A stretch of 64,000 nucleotides of DNA. Origin: Calonectria ilicicola. Lineage: Eukaryota; Ascomycota; Sordariomycetes; Hypocreales; Nectriaceae. Where the stretch lies: the NCBI GenBank assembly GCA_020809705.1, contig CP085832.1, forward strand, positions 1,054,001 to 1,118,000, in the 5' to 3' direction. The position numbers and the translations under genes are program-made. Positions 11,933 to 22,604 of this stretch are shown here, in pieces (positions within the stretch are counted from its first letter, which is position 1; each line of letters opens with the position of its first letter). The notes below the pieces were generated by a model. It ran no database searches, had not been told where the DNA came from, and was given only the letters and a program-made list of their open reading frames with translations.

Positions 11933-14028
11933 ATGCCTCCTCCACGAGCAGACGAGGAGTCATCCTCGAACATCGATCAACCTAACCGGAGCTCAGGTAG
12001 CAATGGCACCAACGAAGAAAAGTTTCATGATGGTCGTAGACAATCCACTACGGCGGCTCTGTTGCGCAACCCATTAGCCGACATGACCCGAGACGAGCTT
12101 TTGGCAGATGTTGATATGTTCGTCGAGGAGAAAGGACTGAGCGAACATCGCGAAGATTTCCGGAAGGGAGCCCTTATCGCCCAAGTGAGCAACAAGAAGG
12201 GCGGGTTTGAGAACATCGACATCCTCAACGAAGAAGAGAAATGCATCCTTCGCAAGGAAGAATCGAATCGCTGGCATCAGCCATTTATGCTGTACTTTTT
12301 ATGCACCCTATGTGCTGGCTCTGCAATCGTTCAAGGAATGGATCAAACCGCCGTTAATGGCGCCCAAGTAGGCATTGCGAACCCACGAAAGCATCATGTG
12401 CATTAACAAAAGGAATAGGAATTTTACTATCAAGAATTTGGCATTACAAATCTGTGGATGAGAGGACTTCTCAATGGAGCACCGTACCTCTGTTCAGCTC
12501 TTGTTGGATGTTGGACCAATCCAATTCTCAACAAGTGGTTTGGGCGGCGAGGAACAATCTTTATTTCTTGCTTCGTTTCAGTAGTTACCGGATTTTGGAT
12601 GGCTGTCTGTGAATCGTGCGTATGAACTATTTGATTTATTTTCCTCTTTGCTAACCAGATGAAGATGGGGTAATTTGCTTGCAGCACGTTTTATGCTTGG
12701 ATTTGCGGTTGGTGCAAAATCCAGTACTACCCCGGTATACTCTGCCGAGTCCACACCCAAGAACATTCGCGGAGCTCTCACCATGATGTGGCAGGTGTGT
12801 CTTCCCCAAAGTAAACGTTTTGCTGCGTTGGCACTGATAAGACTTGAAGATGTGGACTGCCTTTGGAATTGCTCTTGGCTTCATCGTCTCAGTTGCATTC
12901 CAAAACACGGACTTTTTGGGCGAAAATTCGCAATGGCGATGGATGTTGGCATCAACCTCGATTCCACCTCTTATAGTTATGGTTCAAGTCTACTTCTGCC
13001 CTGAGAGTCCTCGTTGGTATATGGAGAAGGGTCGCTATGACAAAGCGTACCGATCAGTGACGCGATTGCGACACCATCCCATCCAAGCAACTCGTGACAT
13101 GTATTACGCCTATAAGCTTTTGCAGATAGAGAGGAAACAACGGGAGGGAAGGAACCTTCTTAAGGAATTTTTCACCGTTCGCCGCAATAGACGCGCCGCC
13201 CAGAGCGCTTGGTTTTGTATGGTGAGTGGATCTTGTCATCAGTACGCCTCGCCGACTCTAACGGGACCATAGTTTATGCAACAATTTTGCGGTGTCAACG
13301 TCATTGCATATTATTCCACTTCAATTTTTATTGCTAGTGGATACTCAAGATCCTCAGCGCTTCTGGTGTCCATGGGCGGCGGATTGATTAACTGGTTGTT
13401 TGCAATCCCGGCGATTTATACCATCGATACTTTTGGTCGACGCAATCTTCTCCTCGTCACATTCCCTCTAATGGCAATTTGCCTATTTTTTACGGGATTT
13501 ACCTTCCTAATTAATGACCAGCAGACCAGGTTGGCATGCGTCACTACAGGCCTCTATCTCTTCATGGCAGTTTACTCTCCCGGAGAAGGCCCAGTGCCCT
13601 TCACCTACAGCGCCGAGGCATTCCCTCTCCATATCAGAGACATAGGCATGTCCTCAAGTACAGCAATTACTTGGGGATTTAATTTTATCATTAGTCTCAC
13701 CTGGCCAAAATTGGTCGATGCATTCGGAGATACTGGCGCCTTTTGTTGGTATGCAGGTTGGAACATTTTTGGATGGATCTTTGCCTACTTCTTACTCCCA
13801 GAGACCAAGAACCTCACGCTGGAGGAGCTGGATAATGTTTTCAGCATGAAGAACCGAGAACATGCAGGGTATTACACCAGAAAGCTGCCGTGGTACATCA
13901 AAAAGTACATTCTACGACAAGATGTAGAGTACTTTGCGCCGTTGTATGAGTTTGCGGAGGATGCGGATGGCTCTGCCTCATATAACACTCGACCTTATCA
14001 CAACGAGAGAGTTGTTTCATCCACTTAA
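11933..14028 (+). CDS. MFS sugar/polyol transporter
   Basis: Exons 11933-12367, 12419-12615, 12665-12794, 12850-13221 and 13273-14028 give 629 residues; the introns are 49-55 bases. It is a plasma-membrane proton symporter of the sugar porter family, judging from MDQTAVNGAQ in the first membrane segment, RFMLGFAVGAKSSTTPVYSAE, the mid-loop PESPRWYMEKGR, QQFCGVNVIAYYSTSIF, and the closing PETKNLTLEELDNVF. The long N-terminal cytosolic tail contains NPLADMTRDELLADVDMFVE, a hallmark of one fungal subfamily close to myo-inositol-type transporters. The third exon start (after AAG at 12664) is set by the frame; neighbouring AGs give stops. The substrate is not decidable. The tail after the last membrane helix is about 70 residues. 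Confidence 0.88.
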
Positions 14029-14293
14029 GGGAGTTTTAGTTGTTAGAAGCCAGAGAGAACAGGGTTGTGTTTTAATTTTATGCTAGCCATTGCGTAGTTA
14101 AACGTGGGGGGATCGAACGTCACTTGTTTAGTTATTTCAAGACATTGGTTTAAAATCGAACATGTTAACATGGTATAAAATTAAAATACAGCGCCGATAT
14201 ATCAAATACCCAATAAGACTGTGATAAATTCAATACATTAAATTCCGAGACATTCTATAGACCCTTTACCAAACCTGAACTTCCAAAATATCC

Positions 14294-17107
14294 CTAGCCT
14301 CTACGCCCATGTCCCATTGATGTCTGTGGCACGACAGATTGCTGTGCTGGTGAACTAAACTGGATAGGACACCCTGGAATTAGAGGGACCATTATATAAG
14401 GAACATTGTTGAGCATGCCGTTTGTGGAGCTCAATTGGAGCTGCTGAGACGCTTGAGGCGATTCCCGATTAACAAACGCTGGCGGGAAGCCGGCAACCTC
14501 GCCAGAGGCTAGACGGCGACCGTTGAATACTTGAGTTTCCTGAGAGTCTCGCCAACCGCTGGGCTGCGGTGGTGCTGAAGGAGGCGGCGTTGGGGCCGGA
14601 GGTCCAGATGGAGGTGGCTGCATCTGCCTTGGCAGACTGCGAAGGCGTTGCTGCCCTTCTGAACCAGATTGGTCCTCCAAGAACTCTCCACTCATGGCCC
14701 TGGCACCACTTCCCGTGCCGGGTTCACTTCTGCTCTGACCATCTCCGGCCATGTCGCCATGGACTTCCTGTCTACTGCTATCACGCTGGGTTTGATGCTC
14801 GATGTCGGTCAGATGGCCAGAATTCTCAAGCCCAGAGCTGGAAGGTGGTGTGTGAATGGGCTGTGTCGGAGACTCTAGACTCTGGACACTCGCCCCACCA
14901 CGAGCTGTCACATAGCCATCTGGGGTGTACAAGCGCTCCCCGGGGGTCACATGTGGTCCATTTCCGTTCGGGAAATCTTCTGGGAAACTGACACTGGACT
15001 GTGCATCCTCGTTACCAGAATGATCCGCCACACTTGCCCTCATGTTGTAGTACTGCTGGAAAGGCGCTTCGGGATCTGGCTGGGGGGGCATCTGGGTTCT
15101 TTCGGGAGCTATCCTTTGGTGTTGTCGTTCCCGGTATGGATTCCGAGGGGACAATCCAGGGATATTACTGGAACCAGAGCCTCGATTGGAGCGGTCGAAG
15201 TTCCTTGGGGTTGGTGGTACAGATGATGCCGTGGATTCATCATCAGTGGAGAAGTATTGTTGGGAAGGAAGATAGGCTGAAGGGTGCGACCGGAGCTGTG
15301 CCTGATCTTCATGCCCCCAGTTATTCTGCTGCTGCACTTCGCCGAAGTATTGCTTCTCCCCAAGTCCTGCAAATTGGAAACTCTCCTGTGAAGATTGCGA
15401 ATCCCGAATGTGAGGTCGAAAGGAAATTTGCGGTCGGACGTTGGAAAATGGATTGGAAGCTGGTAGCTCATTTGCTGGATCCGGGAGGGCTGGGGCCTGG
15501 GTTCCGACTACAATTCGCGGCTTTTGATGTCTCTGTATGTTGTTGATTTGCAGGTCGGCTAGAGTTCCGTTGGTGTGTCGTCGCAGGTCCTGATAGATCT
15601 TTTCGTTTTCAGCCTTGAGCTTCTCATCCAAACTCTGTTTAACCATTTCAGCAATTCGCTTGCGCATCTCCTCGTCTGCCGCCCGCCGGCTCGCTTCTTG
15701 TCGTTTAGCATCTTCCATAGTCTGCTGGAGTAACCGCTCCTGTTCTTGTTTCTTTTTCTCCTCACGAATCCGTTCTTCCTCTCGAATGCGGATAGTCTCC
15801 CTTATTTCGGCTTCGATTCTCTCCTTCTCCTCACGCTCCTCTTTCAACCTTAATCTCTCTTCCTCTGCCCGCCTCTCAGCTTCCATCTGCTCCTGGAGGG
15901 CCATTTCGTCTCTCATACGCTGTAGAGCCTCTTTCTCCATCTGCTGTGCTCTTTCTTGCTTTATTCTTTCCTCCTCTTTTTTCTCTTCAATAAGCCGAGC
16001 GGCTTCCTTCTTTTCCATGACAGAAACCTGGTTCCCAAGCTTTTCCATCATTTGCTGAAGCTGTTCCAGCCGAGCTAGCTGCAGCCCCTCCTGGGCTTTC
16101 TTCTCATTCTCTACTCTTGCCAAGATGGCCCTTTCGGCTTCTTTACGGACCTCATCCTCACGCTTGCGAAGGGTTTCTTCTGCCAAAAGATCTGCTTCGG
16201 CTCTGCGCTTCCAGTCATTTTCGGCTTCGCGAATCGCTTGAGATTGTATTGCTTCCTTCTCAATCTCAAGTTTCCTCGATCGTTCCTTTTCAGCTTGAAG
16301 TTCTTCTATGATAGCTTTCAAATCTGGTTGCTGGTAGCTTTCGGAAGGTTTATCAATCCTGCCATGATACATCCTATCGTGTTGTTCTGATGGATATGTT
16401 TGTGCTGGTTCCTTGGCGTTGGCTTGTTTTCTCTCCCGTTCCGCTTTTAAAGCCTGGAGCTCCCGTGTTACCTTTTCTAATTCACCTTCGATTCCAGCAA
16501 GTCTTTCGGGTTCTGATCTCGAGGGTATTTGCGAAGGGGGAGGAGGAGGCGAACTGAAGTTCGGCATCTGCCTCGGGTAAGTGGAGTAGCTAATTGGATC
16601 GGATGGCGGATAGCCATAGGATAGGTTCTGGTCGAATGGTTTCGATTGATATGGGACTGTTTGTGCACCAGGTCCTACGTATGACATATAACTATCTCCA
16701 GTTGGCCTTCTATACAAGTCTCTCTCTCCTAAACTTGGGTTGTAAGTGTAATCGTCCATATCGACCCGAGGTCGTATTCTTTGGCGACGAGGTTCGGGGG
16801 CGGGCGGTTTTGGAGCCACAAGCTCGATGGTTACTGCAGGCTTCTTTCCAGACCTTCTATTTGACTCGGGCGGCTGAATTCGAGAAGCGTGACGTGGAAT
16901 AGAGTTATCGCGGGATGTACTGGTTCCGCCGTATGTTCCCGATGTAGAGGTTTCGAGACGAGGTCGTGAACTATCTTGACTGTCTAAAGTCGGTCGGTTA
17001 CGAGGAATGGTGCTTAATTGCAGACGACTTTCGTTTTCGGCGTCTGAGGAAGCGGATGATTCAGAGTACGAATTGACGACTCGAGCAGGATTGCGTCGCT
17101 CGGCCAT
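14294..17107 (-). CDS. long disordered/coiled-coil protein, unknown
   Basis: A single exon of 937 residues starting at MAERRNPARVVNSYSE. Residues about 1-200 are disordered and rich in S, R and P. About 205-530 form a long, highly charged coiled coil (many ERE, EEK, KRAEA and EEERIR units). The rest is again disordered and ends in a hydrophobic patch (NVPYIMVPLIPGCPIQF) before the C-terminus. Caldesmon-, trichohyalin- or cell-end-type proteins share this composition, but I see no specific domain. The GC-balanced codon use fits its neighbours. It is convergent with the transporter. Function unknown. Confidence 0.75.
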   Translation of the reverse strand: MAERRNPARVVNSYSESSASSDAENESRLQLSTIPRNRPTLDSQDSSRPRLETSTSGTYGGTSTSRDNSIPRHASRIQPPESNRRSGKKPAVTIELVAPKPPAPEPRRQRIRPRVDMDDYTYNPSLGERDLYRRPTGDSYMSYVGPGAQTVPYQSKPFDQNLSYGYPPSDPISYSTYPRQMPNFSSPPPPPSQIPSRSEPERLAGIEGELEKVTRELQALKAERERKQANAKEPAQTYPSEQHDRMYHGRIDKPSESYQQPDLKAIIEELQAEKERSRKLEIEKEAIQSQAIREAENDWKRRAEADLLAEETLRKREDEVRKEAERAILARVENEKKAQEGLQLARLEQLQQMMEKLGNQVSVMEKKEAARLIEEKKEEERIKQERAQQMEKEALQRMRDEMALQEQMEAERRAEEERLRLKEEREEKERIEAEIRETIRIREEERIREEKKKQEQERLLQQTMEDAKRQEASRRAADEEMRKRIAEMVKQSLDEKLKAENEKIYQDLRRHTNGTLADLQINNIQRHQKPRIVVGTQAPALPDPANELPASNPFSNVRPQISFRPHIRDSQSSQESFQFAGLGEKQYFGEVQQQNNWGHEDQAQLRSHPSAYLPSQQYFSTDDESTASSVPPTPRNFDRSNRGSGSSNIPGLSPRNPYRERQHQRIAPERTQMPPQPDPEAPFQQYYNMRASVADHSGNEDAQSSVSFPEDFPNGNGPHVTPGERLYTPDGYVTARGGASVQSLESPTQPIHTPPSSSGLENSGHLTDIEHQTQRDSSRQEVHGDMAGDGQSRSEPGTGSGARAMSGEFLEDQSGSEGQQRLRSLPRQMQPPPSGPPAPTPPPSAPPQPSGWRDSQETQVFNGRRLASGEVAGFPPAFVNRESPQASQQLQLSSTNGMLNNVPYIMVPLIPGCPIQFSSPAQQSVVPQTSMGHGRRG

Positions 17108-19037
17108 GTGGGGTGTATTGGTTGAGGACTGCCTTCAGCCGCCTGGTCAATCAAATTGAACCATGGGCAACTTATCAGCGGATCGAAAAGAGATGACTTT
17201 CGTCTGGGTGGTTTGAGAGAGAGGCGACAGCGAAGCGACTCTTGAATTGTATCGGGATGGAATCGTGCAAGATGGAAGTGCGTCTGGAATAGCCAGGCCT
17301 TGAACCTGTTGGGTGGCCAAGGTGATGCCAGTACTTCCCCAGGCCATCAACCAAACCCAACACATAGCCCCCCTCCACCCCTCCCTCCATGACGTCCCCC
17401 GGAGGCCGCTGCGGGGGTCCCATGACTGCATTGCACCCTGGACGCGACATATTGGTGCTGCACAAAGCTGTGCACGGCGGCTCCTGGCCCTCTACGCGCT
17501 CCGCGGCCAGTCGTTATGCACCTTGTGTAGAATCACACCACACCATCTGCAAGTGTCGCCAATCAGAGCTAGCCCTTCTCAATAGCGGCAGCACTCAGCC
17601 CGTGCCGCTGTCATCCACAGCCTCACCGGGGCGGCTGCCTTTCTTCCCCACAGCGGTTGGTGGCGAACTGGGGCGCCCTACACTTGCTTGTCTCACTGGT
17701 TTGGTCACAGCGTTGTTTCTCCAGTGAGCAATGAGAGCCTGATGATGCGATATGAATATGAAAGAGCACTTGAGATAAATTCGTCTTGTTCTCCCCAATC
17801 TGCAGACAAGATTGAAATCCAAATTGGTATTCCTCGTCGTATGTCATTTCTGTGACTTGAAACACTGCCGCGTTCTCCCCGCCTTAGTGGATAGGCCGTT
17901 CAAATCGCTGCGGGGAGGTAAGTGAAACCGACCCAACACGCATGAGAATCATGACCAACTATCCAATCAGCTCAGTTCAAAAAGAAAAAGAGAGAAGAAA
18001 AAAATTCCTTCGTCGCTGTATGTTCTCAATACTATCCAAACGGGTTGAAACTAGACAGCAATCAAATCGTACAGCACTTGGTCGGTGGTAATCTGTTGAC
18101 TAACCCGGCCTGGCCCGCCTTGTTTCATCGGCAGCTATCTATCAATATCGACATGTGAAAATTGAGAAAACGCAACGGACCCCAAAACCTTTGTCTGATG
18201 CTAATGCAAGAAATCCCAAGTGTAACAGCATTCGAGTGTTCACCGGTCCAAAACTAATCTGTGGTGCTGCGATTGTTGCGGCAGGCACCCGTGCTGAGAG
18301 CGATAAGGTCCAACCGTCCTTCTCTTCTCCAGATCCAAGGAGAAAATGGTGTGGAGGATCCGGTTTTCTTTCTCAAGTGATTGACTCGGTGGAATCCTTC
18401 CCGTCGCCTTATAGCAGCCCCAGAACAGACATGCCAGTCCTAGGTCCACAATGATTCACTTGGACCGGATGCATGCTGGCTTCAGACCATGGTCGGCATC
18501 CCATTGTAGAATGGCGCCGTGAGTGTGAGCTTGCTTTAGCGCCTATTGAAACCATATCCGCCTTGTATTTTCTTTGGGTGTCGTGCATTGCTCGCGGTTG
18601 GCGTGGGGGCTGGAGATGGCTGGGCCTGTCTGACCACCCCTGTGGATAGTTAGTCTAGGCAACGGTGCAGGGAAGGGTGCGGGTGCCAACCGCAGCAGCA
18701 TGTACTGTAGGCAGAAGACAGGATTTATCAGCGATACCTGCTTGTGACCCAAGGGTTACAACACCCGCTCCGCGTACGACACTAGCCATATTTTCGCAGA
18801 GCTCCGAATGGAATCCGTTGCTGGCTCGCATGGCGCATCAATGCCTGTGAGTCACTAACGCGCTCCTGCTGGGGGTTTTTAATCGCCAAGTTCATGAGAG
18901 GTATATATCGCCACTCCCAGGTTTGGCCGGGCCTGTTCGTCCTTCTCCAACCAACTGCGAGGCGATTTTTTGGCTATCCGATTGCCGAACCAGTGTCACA
19001 CGAGCCCACAGCGTACACTTTGAAGAAGCTAGGAGAC
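17108..19037. other. intergenic, 1.9 kb, no gene supported
   Basis: No open frame has coding character. An in-frame ATG at 18894 could extend the next gene upstream by 48 residues without a stop. Otherwise the region is ordinary unique-looking DNA. Confidence 0.4.
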
Positions 19038-19605
19038 ATGGCTCCCATGAAATCAAGTGGCGGTGCTACCACAACCACCACAACCACCACCCTATCCTAC
19101 GGACCCGGTAGGAGGTTGGATGGGAAGGATGTCGCCCCGCCACACCCTCAGAAGGTGGGTGATTCCAGGATACCGAGAGATGCGCATTTCATTAATGTGC
19201 ACCTTTGACAGGATACTATCAATATCACTTCAGAGAAAATCATTTCTGTGGGGGGTGAGGCCATTAAATCGGTTATCGCGCAGGAAGTTGTCAGCAAAAA
19301 CATCAAGTTCTGTATGTAGCCGCGGATAGGACGACCAGCAACCCCATGCTAACTGTTGCAGCGGGCGTAATACCCTCAATAAAAGATCAAGTACGTATAA
19401 ATACTGACCATAGACTATTTATTTCTTCATTCATATTTTTTTTTAAAAAAAAAAATCTAATATCTTATAGGAGAGCATGCCGAAAAATCCTAAAACAGCT
19501 GGCAATGTGCCAGGAAAGCGCCCTGATGTTGAAGTGAAAGGCACCGTCGTCATGTCAATTGTCGCGGCCAAAGTCGAAGCTGATACCTTTGATTTCAGCT
19601 CCTAA
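19038..19605 (+). CDS. small protein with two copies of a putative amyloid-forming motif
   Basis: Exons 19038-19154, 19212-19311, 19362-19390 and 19471-19605 give 126 residues. All three joins keep the frame, with good donors (GTGGGT, GTATGT, GTACGT) and acceptors. Residues 1-48 are low-complexity with a run of eight Thr encoded by an (ACC)n-like repeat. Two related segments follow: EAIKSVIAQEVVSKNIKFSG (55-74) and GTVVMSIVAAKVEADTFDFS (106-125), separated by a Pro/Lys-rich linker. The second ends one residue before the stop. Both have alternating hydrophobic strands and polar turns and share the S-[VI]-[VI]-A core with the C-terminus of the next gene and the N-terminus of the receptor at 22605. 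Two repeats with a flexible linker is the layout of HET-s-type prion domains. No effector domain is visible; the ATG at 18894 would add 48 residues. The prion role is inference. Confidence 0.55.
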
Positions 19606-20271
19606 GGGGTAGAATTAATATTTAATGAGGCGCACTCAAAGTAGCCAAAAGAATTATAGCGGACGCTTGTCTGCCTAAATAGTCAAGGCACATCAAGCCA
19701 ACGGAAACGGTTTGGAGGAGATGAAATGTGCGTGTGAGAATGGGGCGCACAATGGTTTTGCCTCTATCAGCAGAGACATGGGGCAGGTTTTAGATGTTCA
19801 AATTTAAACAAATGATACACTACCACGTTTTTTGATAGGAATATAAATTTTGACGAATGTTTTCTGATTTGCCACTTTGATTTGGTGGTTTTTACGTTGG
19901 GCGTGAGTACTCTGCCACTCGCGCTGAGCTAGGCTCGGGCGCAAAGGTGGATTATGCCTCGATGCCCGCCCTGTTCTTCTAGTGGTCGAAAGAACTTGAA
20001 CGAAAGCAATATCTCATTTTATTTCATGTTCATTCTTCTCTGTCATGGACGACATCGAGAAACGTGGCAAGGCTTTCAGAAGCGAGGTAGGCGGTGCCAC
20101 AGTGTAGCCGCTTGGAGTAGAGGGTAGCAGCTTAGTGGGCCCACGTCCTACGGCCACATCATGCACGCTCGTGGGAAGCCTCAGGCTGGGAATTCGATGC
20201 CAGACAGAAAATCATCTTCCGTCTACTCCGAGTCAACAAACTCAAGCCTGGATCCTTGAACCATCGCAAAT
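19606..20271. other. intergenic; promoter of the hydrolase gene
   Basis: AT-rich in the first half. A short open stretch from ATG 20046 (MDDIEKRGKAFRSE) ends in a GTAGGC and could be an upstream exon or a chance frame; I did not join it. Nothing else is seen. Confidence 0.35.
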
Positions 20272-21596
20272 ATGTTGAAGCTTTGGCCGTATCTCAGAAC
20301 AAAATCTTCAACGAGCATATCGGATGTCGCAAAACCGAGCGACGAAAAGTACGGGTTGAAGGCATGGAGTGACCCGTCAGAGGCCATCGTCGAGTAAGTC
20401 CCACCAAATCTGCATGGCCGACTGGGCTTGCTACTTATCATTTACCATCAGCGTTGTCTTCGTCCACGGCCTAAGTGGTCACCGAGAGCGTACCTGGTCC
20501 ATTAAAGATGGCGTTGGTTTCTGGCCAAAGGAATTCCTGGCCCCTCAGCTCCCCAAAGCTCGCATTTTGACCTTTGGCTACGATGCCAACATTGTCAAAA
20601 CGGACTCTCCTGTCTCGAATAATCGAATCGGAGACCACGCACAAAATTTACTTTCGACGCTGGCAGATTACCGCGAAAGGGATGAAACAGTAATTCTGCA
20701 TTTCTACTAACCACTATTGTTGGAAGGCTTTTGTTAATTCGGCGTAGACGACTCGTCCAATATTATTTATTGCACACAGTTTAGGCGGCCTGGTTTGTGA
20801 AGATGTGGGTTCACCACCGCGCATATTGCTACGAACTAAGACAATTAATAAATTCTCGATTGAAATCTAGGCTTTGGTCGCCTCAAGAGCAAGCGCTGAG
20901 GAGCACCTACGACGAATTGGATATTGTACGCGGGGAATCGCCTTTTTTGGCACTCCTCACACCGGAACCGATCTCGCATCATCCATGGACCGCATTGTCA
21001 AATGGGTCGCCTTTATCCGACAAGTGAATATCAGAATTGCCAAAGTTCTATACAAAGACTCGGAGGTCCTCGCACGGATACGAAGCGACTTTCATTCCTT
21101 GCTGCGGTCTAGGGCTAATGAAGGATCCCCACCAATATTTATCACTTGCTTCTACGAAGAACTCCCTGTGCCAAGATTTGGCGAGGTAAGAGAATATGCG
21201 CTGTCATTTTATGCAATTTCTTGAACTATTTATGAATTATGCAAGGTAATGTGCAAATAATTAATGGTATTTTAGATCGTACCGAAACAGTCAGCAATCC
21301 TCCCATCCTACCCATCGATTGGGATCCACAGGAACCACAGAGATATGGTGAAATTTCCGACCGATCATGATCCCGGATTTTTAAGCCTACTTGATGAGTT
21401 ACAGAGGTGGATGAAGGATATCCAAGCACACGAGGGGGGAATGCATGGGTACGCGGATGCTCTCCCCTCTCAGATCCCATCAAACGAACCCGAAAATGCT
21501 GTATCGAGGGGTCAAATACTGGTCGGAGGGAAGGTTGTCCAATCAGTCATCGTAAATGGCTGCCAAACCATCAATGGTGACCTTTCATTCGCGTAA
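20272..21596 (+). CDS. SesB/lipase-type alpha/beta hydrolase with C-terminal amyloid-like motif
   Basis: Exons 20272-20393, 20452-20689, 20748-20804, 20871-21185 and 21276-21596 give 350 residues. The N-terminus (YGLKAWSDPSEAIVD, then VVFVHGLSGHRERTWS) is typical of the fungal hydrolase domain that is often fused to NACHT receptors. The nucleophile elbow AHSLGG puts the catalytic Ser at 131; GIAFFGTPHTG and the His-containing GIHRNHRDM (about 260-267) complete the fold. The C-terminal 30 residues (321-350) lie outside the hydrolase and read SRGQILVGG then KVVQSVIVNGCQTINGDLSF: alternating strands and Gly/Asn turns that resemble the N-terminus of the receptor encoded just downstream. A membrane-active lipase effector switched on by amyloid templating is the inference; SesB proteins are the precedent. 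Confidence 0.8.
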
Positions 21597-22421
21597 TCCA
21601 AGCCACCCCCAAAAGTTGTGCGACAATTGCATCATGATGAGCATCCGATTTACGAAGAATGGCATAGGAATGAATTAAAAGAGACCAGATAGATTAATCG
21701 ACACCATTGAACGATTCAGAGACCCTCCCAATATGCCTTATGGGCTCGTGAGCGACAGGGCATTTTCCCCTCTCCATGGTTCCATTTATCCCGCAGCTGG
21801 CTGACAGGAACTCCGCCCAGCCCTAGACCTTGAAATGTATTTATTGGGAGCTGATCAATTGCTAGAGCGGTAAAATCGGGTCGCGCTTCATGAATTGATT
21901 GCCTAACCTGAAGTGCGTGGGGTTTTAGCAACCGTTTGGGAGACAGCCATCGCGGACAAGCGAACTAGAATGCGCGTGTTTGGAGGCGGGGTGCATGCAT
22001 GGCGCAACCAGAAGCGTCCACAGTTCGGTGTTCCCACTAGGATTTATCAACCAGAGCGGCAGGCTGCTAACCCTTGGGGAGGCTCAATCCCTGACCCGTC
22101 TCACCCTGGCGCTTGCGAGGGAGGGCTGCTAGCGAATCCGCATAAAAGGTGGTGTCACCACGCCTTAGCAGCGTTCCTCCAACTGCGCTCTTTCCACCTT
22201 CACACTCATTTCGTTAGATTACTTGGAATAGCCTTCAAGAAGTTGTGCGTATTCCAGAGTGTCGAACGGTTGGATAGAGAAGATAGCTTGAACCACAAGT
22301 GGTCGTTGAAAGGGCAACGTTCGTGATGGCAGTGACAACTCTCCAAGATGTAGAGGTAATGTAACCTAAATTGAAAAGAATAGCCTAGTTTGCGTTATGC
22401 AGAAGATTAACTCTTAGTTAG
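21597..22421. other. intergenic between hydrolase and receptor
   Basis: About 0.8 kb with no supported gene. A 13-base palindrome GTGGTGTCACCAC lies at 22149-22161. The open frame at 21913-22326 has no coding character. The stretch may be an insertion separating a once more compact locus, but no terminal repeats or target duplications are visible. Confidence 0.35.
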
Positions 22422-22536
22422 ACCGCTGCTGCAAACAGCGCTCCTCGTCCGTCAAAAGGCCAGGTTATGCTGGACACTGTGAATCAATCCGTTGTTGCGA
22501 GTGAAATCCATACCGGAGAGGCCAAATTTGGTTCGT
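22422..22536 (+). pseudogene. orphan copy of the amyloid-like motif ending in a stop
   Basis: A short open stretch bounded by stops reads APRPSKGQVMLD and then TVNQSVVASEIHTGEAKFGS before TGA at 22534. It aligns with the hydrolase C-terminus over S[KR]GQ[VI][ML]...V.QSV[VI], and even better with the last exon of the small gene at 19038 (RP...TVVMSIVA...F.S, stop). I could not build a complete gene around it: no upstream exon joins in frame. It could be the last exon of a decayed duplicate, or an unannotated small open frame from ATG 22467 (23 codons). Confidence 0.45.
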
Positions 22537-22604
22537 GAGATTATCCCGCATCTCCATAGAGATGGAATCGTGTCGCGCTTCTGCCATTTATAGAGCTTGT
22601 GTCC

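Noticed and set aside
21913..22326. 137-residue frame between hydrolase and receptor
   Set aside because: Mixed composition, no motif, no splice context; kept only as intergenic.
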